Position numbers and translations under genes: made by a program | Shown: piece by piece, positions 34,831-46,571 of the stretch | Layout of the letters: every line of letters starts with the position of its first letter | How positions within the stretch are numbered: position 1 is the stretch's first letter | Notes under the pieces: generated by a model | The model's input: the letters and a program-made list of their open reading frames with translations, nothing else | What the model was told of the DNA's origin: nothing | Database searches by the model: none | NCBI RefSeq assembly: GCF_950023065.1 | Contig: NC_088677.1 | Span: 73,743,469-73,807,468, forward strand | Direction: 5' to 3' | Source: Planococcus citri | Lineage: Eukaryota; Arthropoda; Insecta; Hemiptera; Pseudococcidae | DNA: 64,000 nucleotides

Positions 34831-37700
34831 CAATAATTATTCTCACTTTGTTGCCAGGCCAGGCAAAGGCAAAAATTTCCAATTCCAAAGATTTCGTTTT
34901 AGGTTTTTTCACCAAATTAAAACCAGATGATTTTTTTTTGGTAACAAAAAGGGACAATCAACCCTGAAACTCCAAAACTTTAAACAAATAGGTTCCAATG
35001 AACCTAATTTTATAAAAATTGCTCATCTTTGATCTTCCAAAGTTTCAAGCAGGTGAAAAATTAATTTTTAAACAAAAAATGCTAGTAAAAGTAGGTAGGT
35101 AATGAAGCATTGAAAACAGCCAATGAGCAAAAAGCGAATTCAAAAACACGAGTCTATTTATACTCATGCGCAGACTTTTTCGCCTCGTGTGGTGATTGGT
35201 GAACTTCAGAGTTTAGTTTGAAGCTTAATTTTACCTACTCCAATATATTTTTTCATTTTCTATTTTTAAAAGTACGTACAGAAAAACTTGAATATAGTCT
35301 TGAGGTTTTTTTTTCAAGTGGCTACATATTTTGTTTGTGATTCAAGAACAGGAACACACAACATTAAAATTCCAAGTCACATCAAAACTACTTAGATATA
35401 CTGCAATGTATTGGGAGGTTCAATTAAAGAACAATTCAACCAGGAAGTAAACATTCAACAACCCCACTCAAATTTTTTTTATTAATTTAAAAAAAAATCA
35501 AGAAATTACTCGATTTTTTAAAAATAAACCCGTTGAGAACTACCGCCAACGATGGACCGGGATGGCAACATTCGTTTTAAAATGTTAAATTTAAAATTAA
35601 AATTTAATTTTCGATTGCTTTTAATGCTTTTTTTGTAATTCAATCATAACATAAGATTCACAACACAAATTTTGAGGCTTTTTTGTTTAAAAAATTAAAG
35701 AATAGTCGGCACTCGTCATAGTCCACATAGTACACATTTTCAAGATGAAGATAAGGCAAATAATCACGCAACATTGAATATTATTCAAAATTTGAAAAAA
35801 TGTTTGCACTTTTATTAGGTACCTACTTACTAGCCACTACCCACTAGGTCTATGAATTATCATGATTAAAATTTTTAAAAATTTGTTGGAAAAGAAGAAG
35901 AACGAACTTCAACTTAACTTTAACCAAATCCGATTTTCAGTTTTCACCTCCTAAATGCGAATTCTCCCATCTCCATCATTCTCATCGACTCATCAGTCAT
36001 CACGCTTCAACCAGGCAGACCAGGCTAAGAAACGTATAAATTGGACTTGAAAAAATTCTACGAAAAAGACATAGTTTTTGAGAATTTTCTCACGAAGTTT
36101 GAATATTAATAAAATTTCAAAAAATAAAAATAAAATAAACAAGTCATAACCAGAAAATATCAAACAGAATGACCGCAAAAAATCGTCTCTCCAAAAATGC
36201 ACCACACCATCTGAAAAAGCCCTACGCGTGGTTCTAAATAGACTCGCGGATCAGCGACTAGTTGATGGCTTGTTTCTTTGTGTTTTGGATAACGCGTGTT
36301 TATGCGACTTATCACCAAATACTTTATCATAATCTGCTGCGTATTTTTTAATTATCTTGGTTTTTGTTCTTATCGTGCATTATTTTTTGTTTAAAGCTTG
36401 TGCCTCGGAAATTTATTAATCGCTACATTTGTTTCTTTTAATCATTCTTACAGTTTCGTTTTGTTTAAAAATTGAATTTCCGAAGTGGTTTCGATCGTTG
36501 AATATCGAGTTTACATTCACAAGTCAGGATTATCATTTGTTGCATGCTGATTATACGGACATAGGAATTATTTTGACATTGTAGCACCATGACTTACTAT
36601 AAGATGCTAGCGACTTGGAAATTTTGAGACCCAGAGTATCTCTGTACGTTCCTGCGTATTAATCAGTGAAAACCCAGCTTCATAAACGCAATGTGAATTA
36701 TTACATCGATGCGTTCACTGTGCACATGGAGATGACTGTCGTCAATGAAATTCGCGGTTTTATTTCGCATATTCGAATGCGTCATATTTCATTCAAATTT
36801 TAATACGTACGTCTGTTGTGTTAAATTATGAAAAACGTCGCGTACCTGTGTTTCTTTTGCGAAAATTATCAACTTTTAATTTTCAAGTCATAATTTTGAT
36901 GTGAAGGATTGCAAGTGGTGTTTTGGTCAATATTTCATGTATTGCGCGATTTTCTGTCCGAGTTACCTGTACTGATCATTGTATCGTTGTCGCAAACAAG
37001 GAATATGCCTTCGAAATGGTATCCAAACTTCCAACGGGTAATTTCTGTCATTTGAGTTGTAAACTGTGTGAATAATCGTCCTTGGTACATATAAGTAGTT
37101 GGTGACTTGCGTCTTATTTTTAGGGCGATTTGTCTCCCTGTTGCAGTTGGACTTGTACATTTTTTCTCAACTTATATGATTTATTACCATTTTTTTAATT
37201 GATTTTTTTCGAGATCGAGTGTTGATTTAGATTTGGACTATCGTTCAGAGAATATTGCGAGGAATCTATTCTAATGCCCAGAAATTTTGATTGAAATGAA
37301 GCAGTCAGGAAATTACAGAAGTATAATGTCCAAAAATACACTACCGAGCACCATGCAAAAAAAGGGAGCAACTTCTGCGAGGGAAATTTTGAATCATGGA
37401 TACATGAATTTTGCTTCATGTCAAGAATTTATTGCAACGACCCTCGGAATTTTATCGAATGTCTTAAAATTTTGGGGAAGAACATTAATATTATGGTCTA
37501 AATATTGAAAATATGAGGTATCTTTTGATGATGTCAGTGTGATATGTCATCTAAGTTGCATTTTCGAGACATCGCTTCCAAAAATTTTTTCTACACTCCG
37601 TATAAAATATTATGTATTTTGTAATCCCTTTACATGTCACAAAATGACATCCCTGAAATTTTGATGTCATGGCATTCTTACCTGGAAAGAATACCTTCAA
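34831..37700. other. intergenic stretch, possible upstream part of the PLAG-like gene
   Basis: Mostly unique AT-rich sequence. The part from about 36200 to 37160 is less A/T-monotonous and contains no family repeat, so it could hold promoter or leader exons of the downstream zinc-finger gene. No exon can be supported. Confidence 0.35.
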
Positions 37701-37704
37701 ATAT

Positions 37705-38505
37705 GTAAGTCGAGCCTTTGGCTCAGATTTTAAAAATATTCACAGGGTATCTTTGGCCTCGAGTAACCAAAAAAGGATTTTAGAGCTGAACAAATTTCAC
37801 CCAACCCTCTTTTCCTCTCAAAAAACCCTGTTTTACATCCGAAAAATCCCTATTCTTCTCCATATTGACCAAAAGGCAAAAATTTTGAAATCTCTGTGGT
37901 GTACAGAGGAACTGGGGGCCATCCTTGGGATTTTTTCAATTTTCTGCACTGTTTTCTAGCCAAAAATCCTAAAAGAAAATTTCAAACTGCTATTGCACCG
38001 AAACTAAAAGTGTCCTGTCTGGTGCTGACATAGGCCAAGTTTTGTAAGGGAGGGGGGGGTTAAATCATTGAAAATCAGTTTTTTCCAAACACTTTGCTTG
38101 ATTTTCTTTTGAAAATTTTGTGGAAAAAAATTAAAAAATTGATCAAATACGTACCGTACAAAAATTTGAAATTGGGTGAAAATATTTCCTTAAAGCGTTA
38201 AAAATTCTCTAAAACCCTAAAAAATTCCCTTTAAAATGCCTAGTTATGCTCTTCTAAGTAAAATATGCCAAAAAATACTCAAACAAATTAGTCTCACTTT
38301 AATGGAAACTTTTATTCATCGTGGAAATGATTAAAAAATTCCCTATCCTCCATGCATACAAAAAACCTGCTACATATTAGCATTCAATATTATTCTCTGA
38401 GGTTGTTTTTTTTTTCGCATGGGAAGAGGGGAGGAATTTGAACAAAATTCTTTGCTGGTCTCCCAAAGATGCCCTGCGAATATTTTCAAAATCTGAGCCG
38501 AGTCC
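37705..38505. repeat. element with imperfect inverted ends of about 110 bp
   Basis: 37705-37825 (GGCTCAGATTTTAAAAATATT, then CAGGGTATCTTTGG) is inverted and imperfectly repeated at about 38395-38505 (complement reads GGCTCAGATTTTGAAAATATT, CAGGGCATCTTTGG). The sequence next to the right copy (GGAGACTCCTGAACGGCTCG, 38540) is also found in altered form at 51484 (GGAGGCTCCAGAACGGCTCG), so this is a dispersed family. Confidence 0.6.
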
Positions 38506-39139
38506 TTTCAAAATTCTAGAAAAATCCAAAATCACTCTGGAGACTCCTGAACGGCTCGAAATAGCAAAATTCGGATTTGGGAGGATGATGTTAATTTTGG
38601 GACTAATTTTCATCATTTTTATTGAAAAAAATATTAATTTGATAAGCATAAATCACTCAAAACGGTTAATTTTTGATTTTCAAAAATTCTCCAAAAATTG
38701 GGAAATGAACTTGGACAACTAAAGTTCTAGTTAAAGGGGATTTCCTATCATGATCTTTCCAAAAATCGTGATCTCGTTCAAATCGAAGGCAGACCATCGA
38801 GAGCTTCTCTTTCGCTAATCAGTGCGCAGATGCTGGATTTTATTCCCTTATTACATGCCAAGTAAAAAGGAAATAGGGGTAGTGTGCATCCTAAATGATT
38901 CTATTCATTCTTCTTTCTGAAATAATTGTTGCAAATATCAAACTTGAAAAAAAAAAGTTGTAGAGACCTTCATATTTTTGAGTTGGAAGTTGGCCACAAA
39001 AAATTTGGGAAATAATTGAACAATAAAAAAAGTGGTTTGCTCGATAATCATTTAAACAATGGAAGGGTTGTAAGTCATAATTTTTCATGTACATATTTAC
39101 AACCTCTCCTCAGCCCAAACATCCAGAAAGAATTGATTT

Positions 39140-40620
39140 TCACGTTTCAAACATGTTTTTGCGCCAAAATTGCCAAACAAAGGCCTGTTTTTTTCGTTGA
39201 ATTTTCTTATAAGGTTCAGTTTTTTTTTTTGCCAAATTTCCCCACTTCAAGTGTCAATTTCTAGCAAAACAATCGAGAATTGTCTATTTTGGAACAATTG
39301 ATAGAAAATTTCCGTTTTTGGTAAAATTATTGTCAAAAAGTGTCCATTTCTGATAAAATTGTCAAAAAAGACACAATTTTGCCAAAACTGTCACACAGTC
39401 CTGTTTTGTTAAGATTGCTAAAAACAATTCTGTTTTTTGCCAGAATTGCCAAAAAATTTATGTTTTTTATTTTTATCAAAATGTTCAGAAATTAGTTTTT
39501 TGATAAAATTGTCAGAAGAGGCTCATTCCCAAAATTGTTAAACAGTCCTGTTCTTGTCAAGATTGCTAAAAAAACAGTTTTTTTGCCAAAAGTGTCAAAA
39601 AATTCATGTGTTTTGTTTTTATCGAAATTTTCAGGAATTAGTATTTTGATAAAATAATTGTCCAAAAGAGGCCAATTTTTCCAAAATTGTCAACAGTCCC
39701 GCTCTTGTCAAGATTGACAAAAAAAACAGCTGTTCTTTGCCAAAATTGTCAAAAAATTCATATGTTTTGTTTGTATCAAAATTTTCAGGAATTAGTTTTT
39801 TTGATGAAATTTCCAAAAGAGGCCAATTTTTCCAAAATTATCAAACAGTCCTGTTCTTGTCAAAATTGCTAAAAAATCCTGTTTTTTGCCAAAAATTGTC
39901 AAAAAATTCATGCTTTTTATTTTTATCCCCCCCCCACCCTTCACCATTTGTATCCCTGACGATATAAAATCCTTCTTTACACAAAATACTCACTCTAAAT
40001 GGCAAAACTTCTGGTCATCACAGTCATCAAACAAATTCGTTCAACACAAAAAAAAAACAATCTGCCCCTGGAAGTACCTTGATCACTTAAACAGAAGAGA
40101 AGAAATAATTATAACTCGTCTAAGAATAGGTCACTCTAAAATCACACACAACCACCTCTATCAAAAAATGCCAAAACCCCCCTGTCAATTCTGTGAAAAT
40201 GAACCTACATCCATCCTACATTTACTATTCATCTGTCCTAAATCACAGCAAACAAGACTATCTCTCCAAATAGACCCAAATTCAATGAATATCCCAGACA
40301 ACCCTTCTGAAATCCAAAAATTCATAACTCTACTAAAAAAACACCAACCTAATAAACCAAATCTAAACCGCTCTCTCCACGGGTGTAATAATCCTGCAAT
40401 TGTAAACACCCCCCCCCCCAAAATTAAAATTTTCACTAATTAGTTTTTTGATAAAATTGTCAAAAGAGGCCAATTTTTCCAAAATTATCAAACCACCTGT
40501 TCTTGTCAAGATTGCTAAAAAAATAGTGTTTTTTGCCAAAAATTGTCAGAAAATTCATGCTTTTTATTTTTATTAAAATTTTCACTAATTAGTTTTTTGA
40601 TAAAATAAAATTGACAAATT
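39140..40620. repeat. degenerate repeat array C4, reverse orientation, interrupted
   Basis: Reverse-type C units (GCCAAAATTGTCAAAAAAT, TTTTTGATAAAATTGTCAA) with a higher-order period of about 140-160 bp, visible as repeated CAGTCCTGTTCTTGTCAAG. The array is interrupted at 39927-40419 by a retrotransposon fragment. A unit at 40553-40600 shows the uninterrupted version of the same site. Confidence 0.7.
39927..40440 (+). mobile_element. 5'-truncated non-LTR retrotransposon tail (Jockey-like ORF2 C-terminus)
   Basis: A frame from 39940 encodes the end of a retrotransposon polyprotein. It reads SKWQNFWSSQSSNKF, then RREEIIITRLRIGHSKITHNHL, then a CCHC motif C-x2-C-x8-H-x4-C (CQFCENEPTSILHLLFIC). 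RREE-TRLRIGHT-H is the usual signature after the RNase H part of Jockey/CR1-type elements. Only about 160 codons remain; reverse transcriptase and endonuclease are missing. The fragment starts at a 9-base poly-C (39927-39935) and ends at an 11-base poly-C (40409-40419). Confidence 0.85.
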
Positions 40621-41982
40621 TACTACTACAATGGATATAATTTTAATTTCCTGTTTGTTCACTTTTATTTATTGTGGATATCATCGCCTCATTTATTGTT
40701 CATTTTTTGTTAAAAACTTGAAACTTCTCATAGAAATTGTTTAATTTTTATCGGTCTTTATTATGAATCATGTAATAGGTACACTTTTTTGTAGTGTAAT
40801 ACATTTTTCTATTGTGCAATCCTCTTCTTATTGTGAATAAATTTGTTTATCGTGCTAACCCACTACTGCAATCATACTAGATATAATCCCCCTTTCTAAA
40901 GTAACGATAAACAACACCCCAAAAATTTTAGTTCTCTATCTGCCCCTGATAGGAAGGTATGGACTCTCAAAGAGAGGGAATTTTTGAAAAAGTTGTTTTT
41001 TCCCCTCCTGTTGCTGCTGAACCTGTTTTGGAAAGAATGGCCCAGTCTCAAAAATGACAGTTCTTGAGATTCTGCGTCAACCTACATAATTATGCTAATG
41101 CCATTAAAATTCAAGACCACTTTTAGGGCTCTACTGAGCAGTTGAAAATATGCAAATCACTCATGTTTGAATAAATTTGTGTTTTGAAAATATTTTCTTT
41201 GCAAATAATTATTTCACGTTAATTTAGGGGAAGTAATTTTTTGTACGATAAAAAAGGGTGTCACCATGACTAGCATTTTTACAATACTAGAAGTTGAACG
41301 AATGGTAAATAATGATACAATTCCGTTCCAGATAAAGCCTGATAGTAAAGTATGAATGAATGACTAAAAGTGTGTAATGACTATGATGAGATAAGCAATA
41401 AACAACACACCTAAATGATTTCATTCACGACAGAACATATTTCAGAGTCAATGTGGAAATTATTCCAAGGGAGGAGTGAATTCTCAAAAAATGAGTTTCT
41501 TTCAGAAAAAGAAAAGCTTGTGAAATCACACATATTATTGAAATTGAAAATCACCAAAAGTTTATCAAATAGATATTACTCGAATCAAAATTGGCTTAAA
41601 TTTTAGCCATAGATTGATGGAAAACCAACAGATCTAATTGTGAGCCAAAATTTTAGATTGCAAGGTGTGTTAAAATGTGATGAAATTTATTATGAAAAGG
41701 AGAAACAGTCGATGAAACAGAGTATCATTTTGGGAAATGACTCAAAAGTTTTTGATAAGCATCAAAAAAACTGTAGACGTTAAATATTGAAAAAATTAAA
41801 AAAAATAATTTAAAAAAAACTACATTATCAACAAAGTATTTCTAAAAATAATCTAAGAATGAATACAAATCGCCCTGAAAATAGACACAAATAATTTATG
41901 AAGTATACGTAATGACACTTTTAAAAAGCTGGTACTCTTTGTAAAATAACTTGATATTAATACTTTCTGTATGTGTTCGCAG
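40621..41982. other. non-coding stretch or intron upstream of the PLAG-like exon
   Basis: AT-rich without long repeats; partial similarity exists between 40940-40990 and 49070-49120 (CTCAAAGAG context). It ends in a splice acceptor at 41981-41982, so at least its end is intron. Confidence 0.5.
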
Positions 41983-43865
41983 ATCTGTTCCCTTCCCCGG
42001 ATAGAGAATCTCAGAATTTATCGCTGGGAGGTGAGGGGAGGCAACTTCGATCCCGGTTGGTTGAATTATGCTCTTTATGTCAAAAACCCATACCTGCTTC
42101 TACAGGAAAAACTCACGCTAGTCATATTCACTGCACATGTATTACGCCTCCAAATACAACAGTACCTGATCATAATTTGCAGATGTCACCTAAGAAGACG
42201 AAACGAGTCGTTGATACGGAACTTGGCGAATCTTCCAAACGACAACTGTTCAAAGAAAGTGTTCCATTGGAGGTAGTCGACGAGAAAAGCGACTCCGCCA
42301 AAAAACTCCAATCGCTGCCGCCTTCTAATATTTGTAAATCTGATACGAAATCTACTAGTACTAAAGACAGTGCTTCTGCTTCGTCGAAAAAAGCCGATAG
42401 TTCGTCTTCGAAATCTCGTCACGTTTGTAATACATGTTCGAAAAGCTTCAACACGCCCGGTAAATTAAATCAGCACATGTATTCGCACACTGGTGAAAAA
42501 CCATTCGTTTGTAGTCACTGCTCGAAAGCGTTTTCTTCCAAGTTTAAACTAGTTCGTCATATATTGATACACTCGGATTTGAGACAGTATCGTTGCACCA
42601 TCTGCGAGAAAACGTTTCATCGAAAAGACCATCTGAAAAATCACAGCAAAGTTCACAGTCCGGTCAAAAGACGGTTCAAGTGTGATCGTGAAGATTGCAA
42701 TAAAGAGTACAGCTCTATATTAAGTTATAGGAAGCATATCGCCGTTCATTCTGCCGAAGAGGGTAATTTAGAGTGTAAAATTTGCGGCAAGAAATTCGAA
42801 ACGAAGGAGGATACGCTTTTCCATTTAAAAGTACACGCTGGATCGCGTTCGCTGAAAACTCCGGCCGATCGAAAATATCATTGCGATCATTGCGACCGAT
42901 CATTTTTCACCGGTAAAGATGTTCGTCGACATTTGGTCGTGCATACCGGTCGTAGAGACTTCTTGTGTCAGTATTGCCCGCAGCGGTTTGGTAGAAAGGA
43001 TCATCTCACCAGACATATTAAAAAAAGTCATTCTTCGTCTTCGAAAAAAGTTAAAACGCGTAAAACTCAAGACGTCGATAGAACCAAATCGGTCGATAAT
43101 AGGCATATAGCAATGCCCGATGAGAAACCACCTTGCGACGAATTTACTTTCCCTAAATTAACGGCAACGGCGACTGTAACAGCAGAGAAACAAGATCAAA
43201 GTTGCGTCAGCAGTAACGAGAATATGTACAAAATGCCGAATATTAGCAACCCTCCGAGTACTACGAGTATGTTGAAACTGGAATCTTCGCCAGATGTACT
43301 GTCTATAGTTACCATAGATGATAAAACTCCTATGCCATCCACCAAAGTTGAAGATATTTATAATATATTAGACCCTAACATTCCATTCAAATATCCAAAC
43401 TTCGAATTCGATCAATTCACGTACCCCACCAGCGATGTTGAAGCTTTGGCAGGTCCTTCTACTTCACACCACAGCGCCATTTTACCCGACTTGATGTATC
43501 CTCCTCCTTCGTATCAGGCTGATTTGAATTTTCCTATGAGCAGCGACGATATTAAGGTCGAATCTGACTTGGGTTCGGATCCGCTGTCGATGGATTTAGT
43601 TCTACCTCCGATCACCAACATATCCCCTTCCATTCCTTCGATGGGTAATTGCATACTGTCCAATGCGGATATCCAAGATATATTATCTTCGAATGCCGGC
43701 TCATCTTGCGCTGAATCGACCGACGATGGTTCCAGAATCGGTGATCAAACGTTCAACTTTCTTCCAAACGCTGAGATATTAAATTCGCTTCTGAATTCTT
43801 CCGATCCGCAAACCAATTCTACTCCTCTTCCGGGTTTTAGTCAGGCTTTTCACCAACCACCGTGA
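41983..43865 (+). CDS. PLAG1-like: PLAG-family seven C2H2 zinc-finger transcription factor, 3' coding exon
   Basis: A 1.88-kb exon ending in TGA (43863-43865). Its frame enters through the acceptor TTCGCAG at 41982; the ATG at 41973 lies across that acceptor and is not a real start, so the start codon is in an unseen upstream exon. A fallback start is ATG 42183. A short Cys/His-rich segment (ELCSLCQKPIPAS, HIHCTC) precedes a Ser/Lys linker. Seven C2H2 fingers follow (42420-43031). Finger 3 (EKTFHRKDHLKNH), finger 6 (CDHCDRSFFTGKDVRRHLVVH) and finger 7 (FLCQYCPQRFGRKDHLTRH) match PLAG1/PLAGL2 nearly residue for residue. After them comes a Pro/Ser/Asp-rich tail typical of activation domains. 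It is expected to be nuclear and DNA-binding. Confidence 0.88.
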
Positions 43866-43949
43866 TCGTAATGTTGGTAAGTGATTCGGGGACGAATCGA
43901 AGTGGTTTCTCGAGGAGAGGGGGTCAAAATCGTTGAAAATGCCAACTCT

Positions 43950-44880
43950 TGTTACTAAAATTTTCAGATTGAACTGCTTTAAAATTTTACTGAAGTTTTT
44001 TTGGCTTCATGAACTTGAGAACTTGAGAACAAAGTGAAATTTAAATTTTTGGTTTTCAATTTTGAAAAAGAGAAAGGAATTGACTCAAGCGAAGCTAGGG
44101 CAAAAATTGCTGCCAATTTCCACTTTGAAAAGTAAAAAAACTACGTCATATTTTTCATGTAAATAGTTCAGCCTATATTTTTTGGATTCAAAATTTTAGA
44201 ATTTGAATTACTTTTTTATATAATTATATTTTTTTAGAAATTTTAATTTTGAAATAGAAAAGAGGACAGAAGCTTAGTTGAAAAACGATATTTTTTATGT
44301 GAGGATTGAGGAGTTTGGTCATATGTTTTTTTTAGCTTCAAAATTGATTTTTTTTAATAAACAGAAATTTTTTAAACAGAAAATTTTTTTGGCTTCAAAA
44401 TGTTAGAATTTTAAATAGGTATCCATTTTTTGGATTTTTAGAAATTTCAATTTCGAAATAGAAAAATGAACAAACCTGAGCAAAGTGAGGACAGATATTT
44501 TTTATACTTATGTGATGAACTGATGATTCAGGATCGAGGAGTTTAGTTCTACATATGTTTTTTTATCTTCAAAATTTTGAAATTTTATATTTTTTATAGA
44601 AATTGAAATTTTTTAACAGAAAAATAAACAGGCCCGAGTTCGAAAATTCCTATTTTGAGAATGTATTTTTTTACAAAAGAATTCAGTTCATATTTTTTTG
44701 GCTTTAAAATTTTAGAATTTGAATGATGGTTTTTTTTCCTTTAGAAATTCTGATTTTGAAACAGAAAGTTGAACAGACCCGAGTGAAATTGAGGCAAAAG
44801 CTTTTGAAGATTCCTGTTTCGACTTTCGAGAAGTAAAAAAACTATTTGGAACATGTAAATTTCAATTTGGTACGTATATA
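43950..44880. repeat. degenerate tandem repeat D
   Basis: Repeated words GGCTTCAAAATTTTAGAAT (near 44180, 44390, 44700), GAAATAGAAAAGAGGACAG (44250, 44455, 44760) and GATTGAGGAGTTTGGT (44303, 44535) mark at least four poorly conserved units of roughly 200-300 bp. The family was not seen elsewhere in the window. Confidence 0.6.
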
Positions 44881-45149
44881 AGATAAGCAAGCCGGTTTTA
44901 TTGTTAGTTTTTCAATTTTTTTGAACAATTTTGCCAAAGTAACTAGAATCATATTAAAATGCACCAACTTTTGTTGTCAATTTTTCAAATGTTTTGAAAA
45001 ATTTCGCTCAAGTCGTCAGTTGGCATTTTTGAGCAGTTCTAAACAGTTGGAAATTCTCATCAACTTTTAATGATTTATTATTTATATTAATTCATCTACC
45101 TCATTGGTTTTTAATTTCTGTCCAGAAGTTCGTAAAATATCAACTTTGT

Positions 45150-45360
45150 CTACTTCTACCAGAAAAGAACGAATTTTTCAACTTTTCACATGGCCTGGGG
45201 CAGATGCCCCCCCGGTCTCCACTTTTGTTTATGCCCAGGAGGCAGATGCCCCCTGTCACCACTTTTGCCTACCCTACTTCTACCAAAAAAGAACGAGTTT
45301 GCCAACTTTTCACGTGCCCAAGGGGCATATGCCCCCTGTCTCCACTTTCGTTTCGTCCCT
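45150..45360. repeat. GC-richer duplicated block
   Basis: About 80 bp at 45150-45230 (GAAAAGAACGAATTTTTCAAC, CAGATGCCCCC, TCTCCACTTTTG) is repeated at 45275-45357. A partial third copy of the GCAGATGCCCCCTGTC word lies between at 45240. The open frame across it comes from the repeat and has no recognisable protein. Confidence 0.65.
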
Positions 45361-46571
45361 GTCCAGACTATAACTAAAAGTTTTATAAGATTACCAATAT
45401 TTTGTACTTGTTTTTACATATTTTTTTGTTTCCTTCTTTTCTTACTGTCAAAACCTTTTTTTTTTTTTTTTTTTGTGAAGTACCGTTTTGTAGGTTCTAG
45501 TTACCTAGTATTATTACTCAAGTTTTTTTTCAGTTCGTTGAATATTACCTACCTGTCATTTTTACGATCACTTTATTTTTATAAATTTCATATTTTTATA
45601 AGTTTGTTTCTATATTGCGTTATACTTGTTAAGTTTATCATTTTTATTATCCGTATCAAATATTTTTTCGTAAGAAGATTTACCGTTACGAGGAACCATG
45701 CCAAAAACATTTTTTACCTTCATTTATTACCTATCAGATAATTTGTTTTACTATTTTTTTCTATAATTTTGTTTATTGAACGTCAGTGGGTTGAAACTGT
45801 TTATTTTTTTTTTTTCATACTTAGGTCTACTAATTATTCTACGATTTGAAAGTACATACATATAAAGCTTCTTATTTAAATATGAAAATTGAATTTTTGG
45901 CAGCTTTTCGAGAATTTGCTTTTGTAAGGTATAGGTAGTAGCTATTGAAAATTGATTTTGGATTTTACTTGAAGAAAAAAAAAGAGAAGATTTTAAGATT
46001 TTGAAACTTGAAAGCTGCAGGTCAATGGAATCTAAAAAGTGTTTTAAAAAACCTCCAAAATCCAGATTCTCGAAAACCTGCCAAAATTCGTGCAAGAAAA
46101 ACACATTTGAAGTTTTCGTTTAAATTTCATCATCTAATCTGCGCGTGAATGAACTCTATTTTAATATCGTTAGATTCGGTGGTTTTGAAGAAAGATGTCT
46201 CTCAGTTTAATATTAGGTAATAGTGTTCCAAACAATACGAATATTATCTGTCCATTGAGAAGTAGCGTAGAAGTTTTTTGAAAAAAAAAAAATGGAAATT
46301 CCTTTAGGTTGCCTACTGTACTAAAAATGATCGGTATTACGAGTGCCTAGTACAAAATACACTTACGAAATGATGCAAGCAATATGAAAAAATATTGAAA
46401 TTATCAGGAAACATTCAAATAATCCCTCTTGTATTGTCTACCAGTTATTTCTATTTTTTTTTTACTTTTCTGTTTGAATTATTCTTTTCTCATTTTTTTT
46501 CGAGTATTATTTTTTATGCAACAGTTTTGAAAATTTCATCACATTTCAGATCGAAAATGAGTGAATTCTCA
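45361..46571. other. non-coding T-rich stretch
   Basis: Poly-T runs and AT-rich sequence. An open frame at 45190-45741 is mostly Phe/Leu from T runs and is not credible as a gene. Confidence 0.5.

Noticed and set aside
41973..41982. ATG at the start of the long zinc-finger frame
   Set aside because: This ATG overlaps the splice acceptor TTCGCAG; it lies in the intron, so the real start must be elsewhere.
42186..43106. Minus-strand and alternative-frame ORFs over the zinc-finger exon
   Set aside because: They are shadows of the PLAG-like coding frame, which carries all the recognisable motifs.
45190..45741. 183-codon open frame
   Set aside because: Its first part translates a small DNA duplication and the rest is Phe/Leu-rich from T runs; no start context or homology.
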